Numbered from the stretch's first letter, positions 8,604 through 17,525 are shown. The stretch: DNA of 64,000 nucleotides from Streptomyces natalensis ATCC 27448 (GCF_000935125.1 NZ_JRKI01000008.1:361445-425444), one strand, 5' to 3'. The notes: generated by a model not told the origin, from the letters alone. Program-made: numbers and translations.

Positions 8604-10022
8604 CTAGACCCGCTGCGCCTCGTCGTTCGTGAGGGCCACGCCGTCCCCGGCCGCCCGCGGCCGCCGCCGCTCCAGCCCCAGCCCGATCGCCAGGACGACC
8701 GCGGCCGCCACCACGGACAGAATCATCTGCTTCCGCCCGGCCGGGGAGTAGAACATATAGCCCACGACAAAAACGATCAGACCGATCGTCGCGTACGTCA
8801 GCCACGGATACAGCCACATCCGCACCGTCAGCCGCTCCGGCGTTTCCCGCTCGATGACCCGCCGCATCCGCAGCTGCGAGAAACAGATGACCAGCCAGAC
8901 GAAAAGCGCCACCGCTCCGGACGAATTCAGCAGGAACTCGAAAATCGTGTCCTTCGACGTGTAACTGAAAATCGTCGCGATGAACCCGAAGGCCACCGAA
9001 GCCCAGATCGCCACCGCCGGGACACCGCCCCTGTTGACGGTCGCGAACGACTTCGGCGCATCGCCGCGCTCACCGAGCGAGAACGCCATCCGCGAGGCCG
9101 TGTACAGCCCGGAATTCAGACACGACAGCACCGCGGTGAGCACCACCACATCCATCACGGTGCCCGCGTACGGAATGTCCAGCGACTTGAGCACCGCCAC
9201 GTACGGGCTCTTGAGAACCGCCCGGTCGTTCCAGGGCAACAGCGTCACGATCACCCCGATCGACCCGATGTAGAAGAGCGCGATCCGCCAGATCACGCTG
9301 TTCACGGCCTTCCGTACGGCCGTCACCGGATTCGGCGACTCGCTCGCCGCCAGCGTGACGATCTCACTTCCCATGAAGGAGAAGACCACCAGCAGCATGC
9401 CCGAAAGAATCGCCCCCGGACCGTGCGGCAAGAACCCGCCGTGCCCGGTCAGATTCGACAGACCCACCGCATGATTGCCCGGCGGAAGCCCAAATATCGC
9501 CAACGCACCGACCACGAGGAAGACAACAATGGCCACCACCTTGATACCGGCGAACCAGAATTCGAACTCACCAAAGGAACCGACCGAGATCAGATTTGTA
9601 CCGGTCAGCACGATCATCACCAGCAACGCCCAGGCCCACTGCGGGACGGCCGGGACCCAGCCGGTCAGAATCGAGGCCGCGGCGGTCGCCTCCACCGCCA
9701 GCACCACCGACCAGAAAAACCAGTAGAGCCACCCGATCGTAAATCCGGCCCAGCGCCCCAGCGCCCGGTCGGCATAAGCGGAGAACGACCCCGACACCGG
9801 GGAGGCCGCGGCCATTTCCCCCAGCATCCGCATCACCAGCACGACCAGCAGCCCGGTCAGGGCGTACGAGATCAAAATGCCGGGCCCGGCGGCGGCGATA
9901 CCGGCACCTGAGCCCACGAACAGACCGGCACCGATGACGCCACCGATGGCAATCATCGACAGATGCCGGTTCTTGAGTCCTGCCTGGAGCCCCTCGGGCG
10001 GATCCGCGCCCATGTGCACCAT
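8604..10022 (-). CDS. Amino-acid permease, APC superfamily (AAT type), copy 3
   Basis: This is a 472-residue, roughly 12-helix membrane transporter. It shares LKNRHLSMIAIGGVIGAGLF, the GEMAAASPVSGSFSAYADRA segment and FGEFEFWFAGIKV with the two permeases to its left. Either ATG 10022 (MVHMGAD) or ATG 10013 could start it. Its codon use is slightly less G+C rich than that of copies 1 and 2, with several AAA and AAT codons, so it may have diverged earlier or been acquired separately. Substrate is unknown. Confidence 0.85.
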   Translation of the reverse strand: MVHMGADPPEGLQAGLKNRHLSMIAIGGVIGAGLFVGSGAGIAAAGPGILISYALTGLLVVLVMRMLGEMAAASPVSGSFSAYADRALGRWAGFTIGWLYWFFWSVVLAVEATAAASILTGWVPAVPQWAWALLVMIVLTGTNLISVGSFGEFEFWFAGIKVVAIVVFLVVGALAIFGLPPGNHAVGLSNLTGHGGFLPHGPGAILSGMLLVVFSFMGSEIVTLAASESPNPVTAVRKAVNSVIWRIALFYIGSIGVIVTLLPWNDRAVLKSPYVAVLKSLDIPYAGTVMDVVVLTAVLSCLNSGLYTASRMAFSLGERGDAPKSFATVNRGGVPAVAIWASVAFGFIATIFSYTSKDTIFEFLLNSSGAVALFVWLVICFSQLRMRRVIERETPERLTVRMWLYPWLTYATIGLIVFVVGYMFYSPAGRKQMILSVVAAAVVLAIGLGLERRRPRAAGDGVALTNDEAQRV

Positions 10023-10155
10023 CCTTCAGTCGTTCTGATGTGGAACCCAGGTATGAGAACTCATGATCGTCCGCTACGGAAGACCCGTCTCCGGATCGTT
10101 CTCCACCGCTCGTCCGCACGACGACCCGACGGCGCCTACCCCTCACGTGCCATGT

Positions 10156-10168
10156 CACACTCATGCCC
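10156..10168 (+). promoter_or_regulatory. Candidate leaderless -10 element of rpiB
   Basis: CACACT (10156-10161) is followed by 7 bases and then the ATG at 10169. No Shine-Dalgarno sequence is present. It fits a TANNNT-N7-start leaderless arrangement except for the first base. Confidence 0.4.
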
Positions 10169-10654
<486 letters not shown>

Positions 10655-10695
10655 CCCGGGCGCCCGCCCCCACCCTTCACCACCCACCCACGGGA

Positions 10696-10736
10696 GGCGC
10701 CGGGCTGCAACGGCGAAGCCGTGGAGGCCCGGCGCC
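10696..10736 (+). terminator. Terminator of rpiB
   Basis: GGCGCCGGGC (10696-10705) pairs exactly with GCCCGGCGCC (10727-10736). An inner ACGGC-GAA-GCCGT stem extends the hairpin. It lies 42 bases after the rpiB stop. Confidence 0.6.
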
Positions 10737-10775
10737 GCAGCCGTACAGCCCCGCGCAGCGGACCCGCCCCCCCGC

Positions 10776-10814
10776 GTGGGGGCACCTCCCACGCCCTTCA
10801 GGCAGTGGGGGAGC
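10776..10814. repeat. Intergenic palindrome of the GGGGGCACCTCCC type
   Basis: GGGGGCACCTCCCAC is followed by a short GCC-loop-GGC stem and then GTGGGGGAG. The element resembles a dispersed palindrome often seen between Streptomyces genes. It sits 49 bases before the nei start. It is non-coding here. Confidence 0.5.
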
Positions 10815-10862
10815 AACGGCGGAAAACCCGACCACGTACGGAGAAACCCTCCGGAGGAGCCC

Positions 10863-11681
10863 GTGCCCGAGGGCCACACCATCCACCGACTGGCCCAGGA
10901 CTACGCCGCCCGCTTCCTGGGCCAGAAGGTCCGCACCACCAGCCCCCAGGGCAAGTTCTCCGACAGCGCGGCCCTGACCGACCGTCAGGCGCTGACCACC
11001 GCCGAGGCCCACGGCAAGCACCTCTTCCTCGGCTTCGGCGACACCGGCTGGATCCACATCCACCTCGGACTCTTCGGCAAACTCGGCTTCGGCGACGCCC
11101 CGGCCCCGCCGCCCACCGACACCGTCCGCCTCCGCCTGGCCACCGCCACCGCCTACGCGGACCTGCGCGGCCCCACCACCTGCGCCCTGATCACCACCCC
11201 CGAGAAGCAGGCGATACACGACCGCCTGGGCCCCGACCCGCTGCGCCCCGACGCCGACCCCGACCGGGCCTGGCAGCGCATCACCCGCAGCCGCACCACC
11301 ATCGCCGCCCTGCTCCTCGACCAGAAGATCATCGCCGGGGTGGGCAATGTGTACCGCGCCGAGGTCCTCTTCCGGCACCACATCGACCCCTACCTCCCCG
11401 GCCGCGACCTGCCCCGCGCCGCCTGGGACGCCATCTGGCAGGACCTGGTCCTCCTCATGCGCGAAGGCGTCCGCAACAACCGCATCGACACCGTCCGCCC
11501 CGAGCACATGCCGGAGGCGATGGGCCGCCCGCCCCGGGTGGACGACCACGGCGGCGAGGTCTACGTCTACCGACGCACCCACCAGCACTGCCACCTCTGC
11601 GGCAGCGAGATCCGCACCGCCGAACTGGCCGCCCGCAACCTCTTCTGGTGCCCGGGCTGCCAGCCGACGAGCGGCACCTAG
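10863..11681 (+). CDS. nei: Fpg/Nei-family DNA glycosylase, Nei1 type
   Basis: This 272-residue bifunctional glycosylase/AP lyase repairs oxidised bases, mainly pyrimidines. After removal of the initiator, Pro and Glu of PEGHTIHRLA become the catalytic N-terminal pair. Other features are GKHLFLGF with the conserved lysine, the helix-two-turn-helix DQKIIAGVGNVYRAE, and a C-terminal zinc finger with Cys243, Cys246, Cys263 and Cys266. GTG 10863 is certain because the catalytic proline must be residue 2, and GGAGGAG lies just upstream. The sequence and the rpiB neighbour match M. tuberculosis Nei1 (Rv2464c). Confidence 0.92.
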   Translation: MPEGHTIHRLAQDYAARFLGQKVRTTSPQGKFSDSAALTDRQALTTAEAHGKHLFLGFGDTGWIHIHLGLFGKLGFGDAPAPPPTDTVRLRLATATAYADLRGPTTCALITTPEKQAIHDRLGPDPLRPDADPDRAWQRITRSRTTIAALLLDQKIIAGVGNVYRAEVLFRHHIDPYLPGRDLPRAAWDAIWQDLVLLMREGVRNNRIDTVRPEHMPEAMGRPPRVDDHGGEVYVYRRTHQHCHLCGSEIRTAELAARNLFWCPGCQPTSGT

Positions 11682-11810
11682 CCGCGGCCCCGGGCCACCC
11701 GCATCCGCGCGACCGCATTTCGAACGTCGAACGCCGATTCCCGGCAATTCCCCGGGGTGACGTGCGGCGAATCGACGCACCGCCGAACGGGTGGATAAGG
11801 TCCCAGAGCA

Positions 11811-12968
11811 ATGACAAGCGGCCCGGGAACCCCCACCCGTACGGAACCCCTGACGGCCCGGATGCACAGAGGACTGCACCGGGCCCGCATCGGCGTGCGC
11901 AAGGCCGGGGTCGACTACTTCCGCGGCGAGGGCTCCGACCGCTTCGCCCTCGTCGCCCTCCTCCTCGCCATCCCCGCCCTCGCCGGCGGCACGCTCTGGC
12001 GCCCCGAGTGGCTCGCCCCCACGGCCCTGGTCCTCCCGGTGATCGCCGGCGGCCTCCTCCTGCGCCCCGCCAACCTGCTTGTCCTCTACGGGGCTTCGGC
12101 CGCCGCCCTGGTCGTCGAAGCCGCCCTCTTCGGCCCGTACGGCGAAGGACCCGACCGGATCACCCCCGGCACCGTCCTGGTCGTGGCCGCCGTCGGCTTC
12201 TTCGGTCTGCTCATCGCGCAGTTCCGCAGCCGGGTCGGGGTGCCCTGGCGGCGCGGCGGCACCATGCTCTTCGACCTGCGCGAGCGGATCCGCGTCCAGA
12301 GCTCGCTGCCCAAACTGCCGCCGGGCTGGCACCACGAGATGGCGCTGCGCCCGGCCGGCGGCCAGTCCTTCTCCGGCGATTTCGTCGTCGCCTCCCGCAC
12401 CCACGGCGGCAGCATCCTGGAAGTCGTGCTCACCGACGTCTCCGGCAAGGGCATGGACGCCGCCTCCCGTGCCCTGCTGCTCTCCGGCGCCTTCGGCGGC
12501 CTGCTCGGCTCGCTGCCGCCGCACGCGTTCCTCCCCGCCGCCAACGGCTATCTCCTGCGCCAGGACTGGGACGAGGGCTTCGCCACCTCCGTCCACCTCG
12601 TCCTCGACCTGGAGTCCGGCGACTACGAACTCCTCTCGGCGGGCCACCTCCCCGCGCTCCAACTGAGCGCGGGCACCGGCCGCTGGGAGGAGAAATCGGG
12701 CGAGGGCCCGCTGCTCGGCGTCTACGACGGCGCCCAGTTCGACCCCATCAAGGGCACCCTGCGCGTCGGCGACGTCCTGATGCTCTTCACCGACGGCCTG
12801 GTCGAGGCCAACGACCGCGATATCGCCGAGGGCATCGACCGCCTCACCGGCGAGGCCGACCGCTACGTCACCACCGGCTTCACCGGCGCCGCCTGGCACC
12901 TGATCGAGGCCGTGGCCAAGGACGTCAACGACGACCGCGCCCTGCTACTGATCTGCCGGGACGCCTGA
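11811..12968 (+). CDS. Membrane-anchored PP2C-type serine phosphatase (SpoIIE domain)
   Basis: The protein has 385 residues. Residues 45-135 hold several hydrophobic membrane helices, and residues 165-385 form a SpoIIE/RsbU-type PP2C domain facing the cytosol. Metal-binding and catalytic motifs are visible: FSGDFVVA, LTDVSGKGMDAA, SAGHLPAL, LFTDGLVEA and the final DDRALLLI. Proteins of this class usually dephosphorylate anti-sigma-factor antagonists. No anti-sigma or antagonist gene is adjacent, so its target is unknown. A weak AAGG lies 10 bases before the ATG. Confidence 0.88.
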   Translation: MTSGPGTPTRTEPLTARMHRGLHRARIGVRKAGVDYFRGEGSDRFALVALLLAIPALAGGTLWRPEWLAPTALVLPVIAGGLLLRPANLLVLYGASAAALVVEAALFGPYGEGPDRITPGTVLVVAAVGFFGLLIAQFRSRVGVPWRRGGTMLFDLRERIRVQSSLPKLPPGWHHEMALRPAGGQSFSGDFVVASRTHGGSILEVVLTDVSGKGMDAASRALLLSGAFGGLLGSLPPHAFLPAANGYLLRQDWDEGFATSVHLVLDLESGDYELLSAGHLPALQLSAGTGRWEEKSGEGPLLGVYDGAQFDPIKGTLRVGDVLMLFTDGLVEANDRDIAEGIDRLTGEADRYVTTGFTGAAWHLIEAVAKDVNDDRALLLICRDA

Positions 12969-12990
12969 CGCGCCCGTCCGGCGCGTGGCT

Positions 12991-13161
12991 CTTCACCTGC
13001 GTCCGGCACCCGGCCCCGCGTGGCACTTCGCCTGCGTCCGGCACCTGGCCCCGCGTGGCACTTCGCCTGCGTCCGGCACCTGGCCCCGCGTGGCACTTCA
13101 CCGGCGGCCGGCACCCCGCCCCGCGTGGCACTTCACCGGCGGCCGGCACCCCGCCCGGTGC
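12991..13161. repeat. Minisatellite: about 4.8 tandem copies of a 35-bp unit
   Basis: Units begin at 12991, 13026, 13061, 13096 and 13131. The unit starts CTTCRCCKGCGKCCGGCACC and ends CCCCGCGTGGCA. Units 2 and 3 are identical. Units 4 and 5 share the CCGGCGG variant. This pattern indicates recent copy-number change by slippage or unequal recombination. Confidence 0.9.
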
Positions 13162-13171
13162 CTGGCATCCG

Positions 13172-13219
13172 GGCCGCCGGGCCTCCCCGCATCCCGGCCG
13201 CGGGGCCTCCCCGCATCCA
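13172..13219. repeat. Two tandem 24-bp units
   Basis: GGCCGCSGGGCCTCCCCGC plus ATCCM is present twice (13172-13195 and 13196-13219), directly after the 35-bp array. Confidence 0.8.
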
Positions 13220-13292
13220 GGCGTCCGGCGCCCGTGCACCCGGGAATTCCGCCCGCCCCCGCCACGTTGTGGCCTGCAAGGGGCGCCCGCAA

Positions 13293-13326
13293 CCCTTAGG
13301 GGATCTGTTCGAATACCCCCTAAGGG
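13293..13326. terminator. Inverted repeat CCCTTAGGGG / CCCCTAAGGG
   Basis: A perfect 10-bp inverted repeat has a 14-base spacer. Each arm is nearly palindromic itself. It lies between convergent genes, so terminator is the simplest reading, but the short arms could also be protein-binding sites. Confidence 0.5.
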
Positions 13327-13393
13327 GCGTCCCCGTCCGCCGCCCCCCGAGCGCCAACGGCGGCGGGCACAGCTCCCGCCGCCGACTCACCGA

Positions 13394-14722
13394 TCAGTGA
13401 TGGTGATGGTGCTGCCCGAACAGGAACCACGTCGTCACCAGCAACGCCACCAGGGCAACGGCACACGCGATCTTCAGCGGGCTGTACGGCCGGTCGCCGT
13501 CGACCTCGCCCGTCTGGGCGTTGACCATGACCTGCCACTGCTTGCCGTTGTAGACGTATGACGCGAACCACACCGGCAGCAGCAGCAGTTTGTACGTCAC
13601 CGACCCGTAGTTGGTGTTGACCGAGTGCACCCGCTGCTGGTCGCCACCGATGTTCTTCTTGCAGTCCTGCCTGATGACCTCGGCCATCCTCCGCTGGGCG
13701 TGCTGGAATCCCGCCTCCGGCTCGACGTCGTAGCGCAGCGTCCGGAAGCCCGCCAGATACGCCTCCTGATAAGCCACCGCCTGCTTCAGCGGCCAGGGCT
13801 CCAGCGCCTCCAGCTGAGCGACCGGGATGTGCCCGACGCCGGGGACGAGGACGTCGTCGAAGTTCCGGCTGACATTGCCGCTGACCCGGGTCCAGCGGAT
13901 CTCGGTCCGCTCGTTGTCGCCGCTGCCGGTGGTGTACCGCTTGCCGCGCTCACCGTTGTACGAGGACGCGGTCGCGGCGTCGTACGTCCAGTGCGGTACG
14001 TACGTCCCGTGCAGGGTCTCGGCCGAGTTCACCTTCTTCAGGCTGTTCGGCGCGAACCAGCGGGACCGGGCCCACTTGCGCAGGTTCTCGTGCACCTCCT
14101 GCTTGTTCACCCGGAACGGCACCAGGCCCTCGGGCACGATCCGGTCCGTGGCGGCCGAGGCGACCATGGGCGTGGCGCAGAACTGGCAGCGGCCGGAGAG
14201 CGCGCTGGTCTCGTTGACCGCACCGCAGCCGGGGCACTGGAGAGCCTGACCGCCGGCCGCCCGGGGCTTCGGCGGCAGGGTCGCCAGCTCCTCCCAGGCG
14301 TGCTCGCGCACTTCCCGGTTGACGGGGGCGATGGGCTGCTCGAAGCGGCAGTTCGGGCAGCGCAGCGAGTTCGTGCCGGGGGCGTACTCGGCGGTGGAAC
14401 CGCAGGACGGACAGGCGTAGGACTGCGGCGTGCCGGGCTGCTGCTGATCGGGCTGCGCCTGCTCGGGCTGCTGCGGAGCGGCCGGCTGCTGCCCGTACTG
14501 CTGCTGCTCGTACGGTCCCTGGGGCGGCGGAGCCTGCTGGTAGGGCTGCTGCTGCGGGTAGGGCTGTTGCGGCGGCTGCTGCTGGTACGGCTGCGGGGGC
14601 TGCCCCTGGTAGGGCTGCTGCGCGGGCTGCCCCTGATACGGCTGCTGCGGGTAGGGCTGCTGGTACGGCTGTTGCGGCTGCTGCTGATAAGGCTGCTGCG
14701 GCTGATACGGCTGATAGCTCAT
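13394..14722 (-). CDS. Q/P/Y-rich double zinc-ribbon membrane protein
   Basis: The 442-residue protein has three parts. Residues 1-100 are a disordered Gln/Pro/Tyr repeat. Two zinc ribbons follow, with Cys104, 107, 122, 125 and Cys163, 166, 179, 182. A globular region comes next, then one C-terminal membrane helix near residues 417-436 and a natural tail of five histidines. It resembles the TFIIB-type zinc-ribbon proteins found beside SPFH genes. It is the downstream gene of an operon: only 25 bases separate it from the SPFH gene. No enzymatic role can be read. A role in envelope protein assembly with SPFH is inferred. Confidence 0.8.
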   Translation of the reverse strand: MSYQPYQPQQPYQQQPQQPYQQPYPQQPYQGQPAQQPYQGQPPQPYQQQPPQQPYPQQQPYQQAPPPQGPYEQQQYGQQPAAPQQPEQAQPDQQQPGTPQSYACPSCGSTAEYAPGTNSLRCPNCRFEQPIAPVNREVREHAWEELATLPPKPRAAGGQALQCPGCGAVNETSALSGRCQFCATPMVASAATDRIVPEGLVPFRVNKQEVHENLRKWARSRWFAPNSLKKVNSAETLHGTYVPHWTYDAATASSYNGERGKRYTTGSGDNERTEIRWTRVSGNVSRNFDDVLVPGVGHIPVAQLEALEPWPLKQAVAYQEAYLAGFRTLRYDVEPEAGFQHAQRRMAEVIRQDCKKNIGGDQQRVHSVNTNYGSVTYKLLLLPVWFASYVYNGKQWQVMVNAQTGEVDGDRPYSPLKIACAVALVALLVTTWFLFGQHHHHH

Positions 14723-14747
14723 CGGGACACGCCCTCCTGGCGGTCGG

Positions 14748-15917
14748 TCACGCCTGCGGCGGCAGCGGCGGGGGAGTGGCGCGGAAGAGCGGTGCCAGCT
14801 CGGGGATCTGCTCCACCGGCTGCCAGCTCTCCATGCCCTCGCGCCAGGCGAGCATGCCGCTGCGCACGGCGCCCGAGCGGATGTGCCCGGAGAACGTCGC
14901 GTGGTCGTAGGGGCCCTGCTGCTGGCCGTCCACGGCTACGTGCCACTGGTACTGCTGCTGACCGGGCAGCGGCGGCGGAACGGCCGCCCCACCGGGAGCC
15001 GGAGCGGCGGGCGCATAAGCCTGCTGCGGCTGCTGCGGCTGCTGCGGCTGCTGGGGCTGCTGGGGCGTGAACGCCTGCGCCATCTGCTGCCCGGCGGCCA
15101 TGCCGAGCCCCAGGCCCACGCCCTCCCCGGCGCCGCCCGGGTTGTTCGCCGCGTCCCGCACCGCGTCCGCCGCCTGCATACGGGCGTAGTTGTCCAGGTT
15201 CCCGATGATGCCCATCCGGCTGCGGGCGTCGATGGCCTGCTCGACCTCGGGCGGCAGCGAGATGTTCTCGATGATGAACTTCGGGATCGCGATGCCGTGC
15301 GACGCCATCAGCTCGTCGGACAGCATCTTGGCCAGCCGGTCGCCCAGCTCGCTCTGGCGCGCGGCGAGGTCGAGCATGGGAATGCCCGAGCTCCCCAGCA
15401 GTGTGCCGAGCTTCCCGACGATCAGCTGCCGCAGATATTCCTCGACCTCTTCGGTGCGGAACTGCGGGTCGGTGCCGGCGAGTTCGTTCAGCAGCTTGGC
15501 CGGGTCGGTCACCCGCGCCGCGTAGCCGCCGAACGCCCGCAGCCGCACCATGCCGAACTCGGGGTCGCGCACCGTGACCGGGTTCTGCGTGCCCCACTTC
15601 ATGTCCGTGAACTGCCGGGTGGTGACGAAGTACACCTCGGCCTTGAACGGCGAGTGGAAGCCGTACTTCCAGCCCTGGAGGGTCGAGAGGATCGGCAGGT
15701 TCCCGGTCTGCAGCTCGTGCATGCCCGGCGCGAAGACATCGGCGATGCGGCCCATGTTCACGAAAACGGCGACCTGCGACTCGCGCACGATGAGCTTGGC
15801 GCCCATCTTGATCTCGTTCTCATAGCGCGGGAAACGCCATACCATCGTGTCCCGGCTGTCGTCGGTCCATTCGATGATGTCGATGAACTCGCCGCGTAGA
15901 CGGTCCATGAAGCTCAC
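14748..15917 (-). CDS. SPFH (band-7/flotillin-like) protein with C-terminal GYF_2 domain
   Basis: The protein has 389 residues. Residues 1-290 form an SPFH domain of the virion-core/YdjI type, with motifs such as EFIDIIEW, GTQNPVTVRDPEFGMVRLRAFG and a helical coiled tail. A Q-Q-P linker covers residues 290-325, and a GYF_2 (DUF4339) domain recognisable by WHVAVDGQQQGPY and MLAWREGMESWQPV covers 330-375. SPFH proteins oligomerise on membranes, and GYF domains bind proline-rich peptides. The partner gene at 13394 is proline-rich at its start, so direct binding is plausible. Confidence 0.87.
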   Translation of the reverse strand: MSFMDRLRGEFIDIIEWTDDSRDTMVWRFPRYENEIKMGAKLIVRESQVAVFVNMGRIADVFAPGMHELQTGNLPILSTLQGWKYGFHSPFKAEVYFVTTRQFTDMKWGTQNPVTVRDPEFGMVRLRAFGGYAARVTDPAKLLNELAGTDPQFRTEEVEEYLRQLIVGKLGTLLGSSGIPMLDLAARQSELGDRLAKMLSDELMASHGIAIPKFIIENISLPPEVEQAIDARSRMGIIGNLDNYARMQAADAVRDAANNPGGAGEGVGLGLGMAAGQQMAQAFTPQQPQQPQQPQQPQQAYAPAAPAPGGAAVPPPLPGQQQYQWHVAVDGQQQGPYDHATFSGHIRSGAVRSGMLAWREGMESWQPVEQIPELAPLFRATPPPLPPQA

Positions 15918-16025
15918 GAGAAGTCCCCCCGGTGCGTCCGGTTGTCGGTGCTGATGCGTTGCTGCTGCGTTGATACGGCCACGTCATCGTACGGGGGTGG
16001 CTCGGGCCTGTCCCTCACCGGTTCG

Positions 16026-16050
16026 CGGACCGCGCACCGGTCGCGGTCCG
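16026..16050 (-). terminator. Terminator candidate for the acyltransferase gene
   Basis: CGGACCGCG (16026-16034) pairs exactly with CGCGGTCCG (16042-16050) across a 7-base loop, 30 bases past the stop of the minus-strand gene. Confidence 0.55.
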
Positions 16051-16079
16051 CCGCCGCCTCCCGCAGGGCGGCAACGGTA

Positions 16080-17219
16080 TTACGCCCCGGCCCGCGCCCG
16101 CGCCGTATCCGCCGGGTCCTTCTTGAACGCCCAGGCCATCTTGGGCTCCATCGCCCACCGGAACGCCCGCTGCACCGGCGGGGTGCACAGCGCCGTGACG
16201 ACGACGGCCGCGATCACCGTCACCGCGATCTCGCCGAGCGGGGAGTGCAGCCACTTGTGGTCGTCGAACCAGCCCCAGAACCGCGAGCCCTTGGCCAGGA
16301 AGCCGTGCAGCAGATAGCCGTACAGCGTCCCCGCGCCCAGCACCGTGAACCACATCGTGCGCCGCGGCACCCAGGAGTAGAAGCAGGCCGTCATCACCAG
16401 CGAGCAGCCGAACAGGGCCAGCGTCATGATCACGCCCGCCCACCAGGTGGTGCCCAGCTCCTGGGCGCTGTCGCGGTGGTAGAACCACGCCGACGACATC
16501 CGGGGCGCCGCCCAGTACGCCATCACCAGCGCGGCCGCGAAGATCGGCACGGACGCGATCCGCACCGACCGCCGCTGCACCATCCGGAAGTGCTCGGGCC
16601 GCAGATTCAGCCCCAGCACGAAGAACGGCAGGAACTGGAGCACGCGCTGGAGGTCCAGATCGTCACCGATCTCCGGGGAGACCGACGCGAGCACGGCGAT
16701 CACCACGGCCAGCGGAACCGGCCAGCGCACGATCTTCCACAGCGGGGTCGTCAGCCGCCAGATGAACAGCGCCACCAGGAACCACGTCAGGAACCACGGG
16801 TCCAGCAGGCTGATCGGATGCCCGGGGTCGTTGTCCGCCCAGCGCTTGAAGAAGGCGTAGCCCGTCTCGAAGATGACGTAGGGGACGGCGACGCCGGTGA
16901 TCAGCCGCTGGAGGCGGTCCCGGCGCATATCGAAACTGCGCGAGAAGTAGCCGGAGATGATGATGAACGCCGGCATGTGGAAGGTGTAGACGGTCATGTA
17001 GAGCGCCTCGGCGGCGCGGCTGCCGTCGGTCAGCGGCTCCCATGCGTGCCCCATCGCCACCAACACGATGGCCAGGTACTTCGCGTTGTCGAAGAACGCG
17101 TCCCGGCCGGCTCTGGGCGCGGGATCCGACGCCGTCGCCGGGGCCGGTGTGTCCTGCGCGGCGGGCGCCTCCGTGGCCGGAGGGAGCTCGCGTCGTGGAG
17201 TGGGGGCAGCGGGAGACAT
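16080..17219 (-). CDS. Acyltransferase family 3 membrane protein (fucose 4-O-acetylase-like)
   Basis: A 379-residue integral membrane protein with about ten helices, preceded by a 40-residue Ala/Pro-rich cytosolic leader. The first helix carries the family signature DNAKYLAIVLVAMGHAWEP with the conserved histidine, followed by FHMPAFIIISGYFSR. Such enzymes O-acylate extracellular sugars or lipids with acyl groups drawn from the cytosol. I chose ATG 17219 because a TATCGT hexamer sits 7 bases upstream (leaderless pattern). The GTG at 17228 would overlap that hexamer. It may modify wall or exported glycans, but no substrate gene is adjacent. Confidence 0.85.
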   Translation of the reverse strand: MSPAAPTPRRELPPATEAPAAQDTPAPATASDPAPRAGRDAFFDNAKYLAIVLVAMGHAWEPLTDGSRAAEALYMTVYTFHMPAFIIISGYFSRSFDMRRDRLQRLITGVAVPYVIFETGYAFFKRWADNDPGHPISLLDPWFLTWFLVALFIWRLTTPLWKIVRWPVPLAVVIAVLASVSPEIGDDLDLQRVLQFLPFFVLGLNLRPEHFRMVQRRSVRIASVPIFAAALVMAYWAAPRMSSAWFYHRDSAQELGTTWWAGVIMTLALFGCSLVMTACFYSWVPRRTMWFTVLGAGTLYGYLLHGFLAKGSRFWGWFDDHKWLHSPLGEIAVTVIAAVVVTALCTPPVQRAFRWAMEPKMAWAFKKDPADTARARAGA

Positions 17220-17226
17220 CCCAGGC

Positions 17227-17232
17227 ACGATA
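17227..17232 (-). promoter_or_regulatory. Candidate leaderless -10 element of the acyltransferase gene
   Basis: TATCGT on the minus strand ends 7 bases before the ATG at 17219. The -35 region is poorly conserved. Confidence 0.4.
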
Positions 17233-17509
17233 GCGGTGCCCGGCGAATGCGTAAAACCCGTGCCGCGTTATTCGATATTTCGCCGGGCGTGACCGCGGAT
17301 ACACCACCGATAAAGCGGGCAAGGGACCGTGAGATTCCTCGCAGGGGCCGGGTCGTGGCCCTGGTCGTCGGGCCTGTAAGTCATGTCCCGATGGGATGAT
17401 TTGTCCTGTCTTGCTATCCCAAAACGGTTGATATCCCCAGCGGACGGCCCGGAAGGAATGTCCGCTTCCTGGTTGATATGCCGGTATCGTCGCGCCAGTG
17501 CGGTTGCCG

Positions 17510-17525
17510 ACGTCACTCATGACGT
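17510..17525. promoter_or_regulatory. Dyad ACGTCA-CTCA-TGACGT
   Basis: A perfect 6-bp inverted repeat with a 4-base centre lies in the gene-free region. It is a possible dimeric regulator site. No regulator can be named. Confidence 0.35.

Larger units (their letters stand above)
12969..13393. other. 425-bp gap between convergent genes, dominated by repeats
   Basis: No gene is supported. The first 250 bp are tandem repeats and the end holds a CCCTTAGGGG/CCCCTAAGGG hairpin. Open frames crossing it change phase with each repeat unit because the unit is 35 bp, so they are not coding. Confidence 0.7.

Noticed and set aside
12991..13219. CRISPR array
   Set aside because: Repeats are directly adjacent with no unique spacers, and no cas genes are present.
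10721..13561. 946-codon open frame across nei, the phosphatase gene and the repeat array
   Set aside because: It runs through two well-supported genes in another phase and through tandem repeats. The translation is Pro/Arg-rich with no domain.
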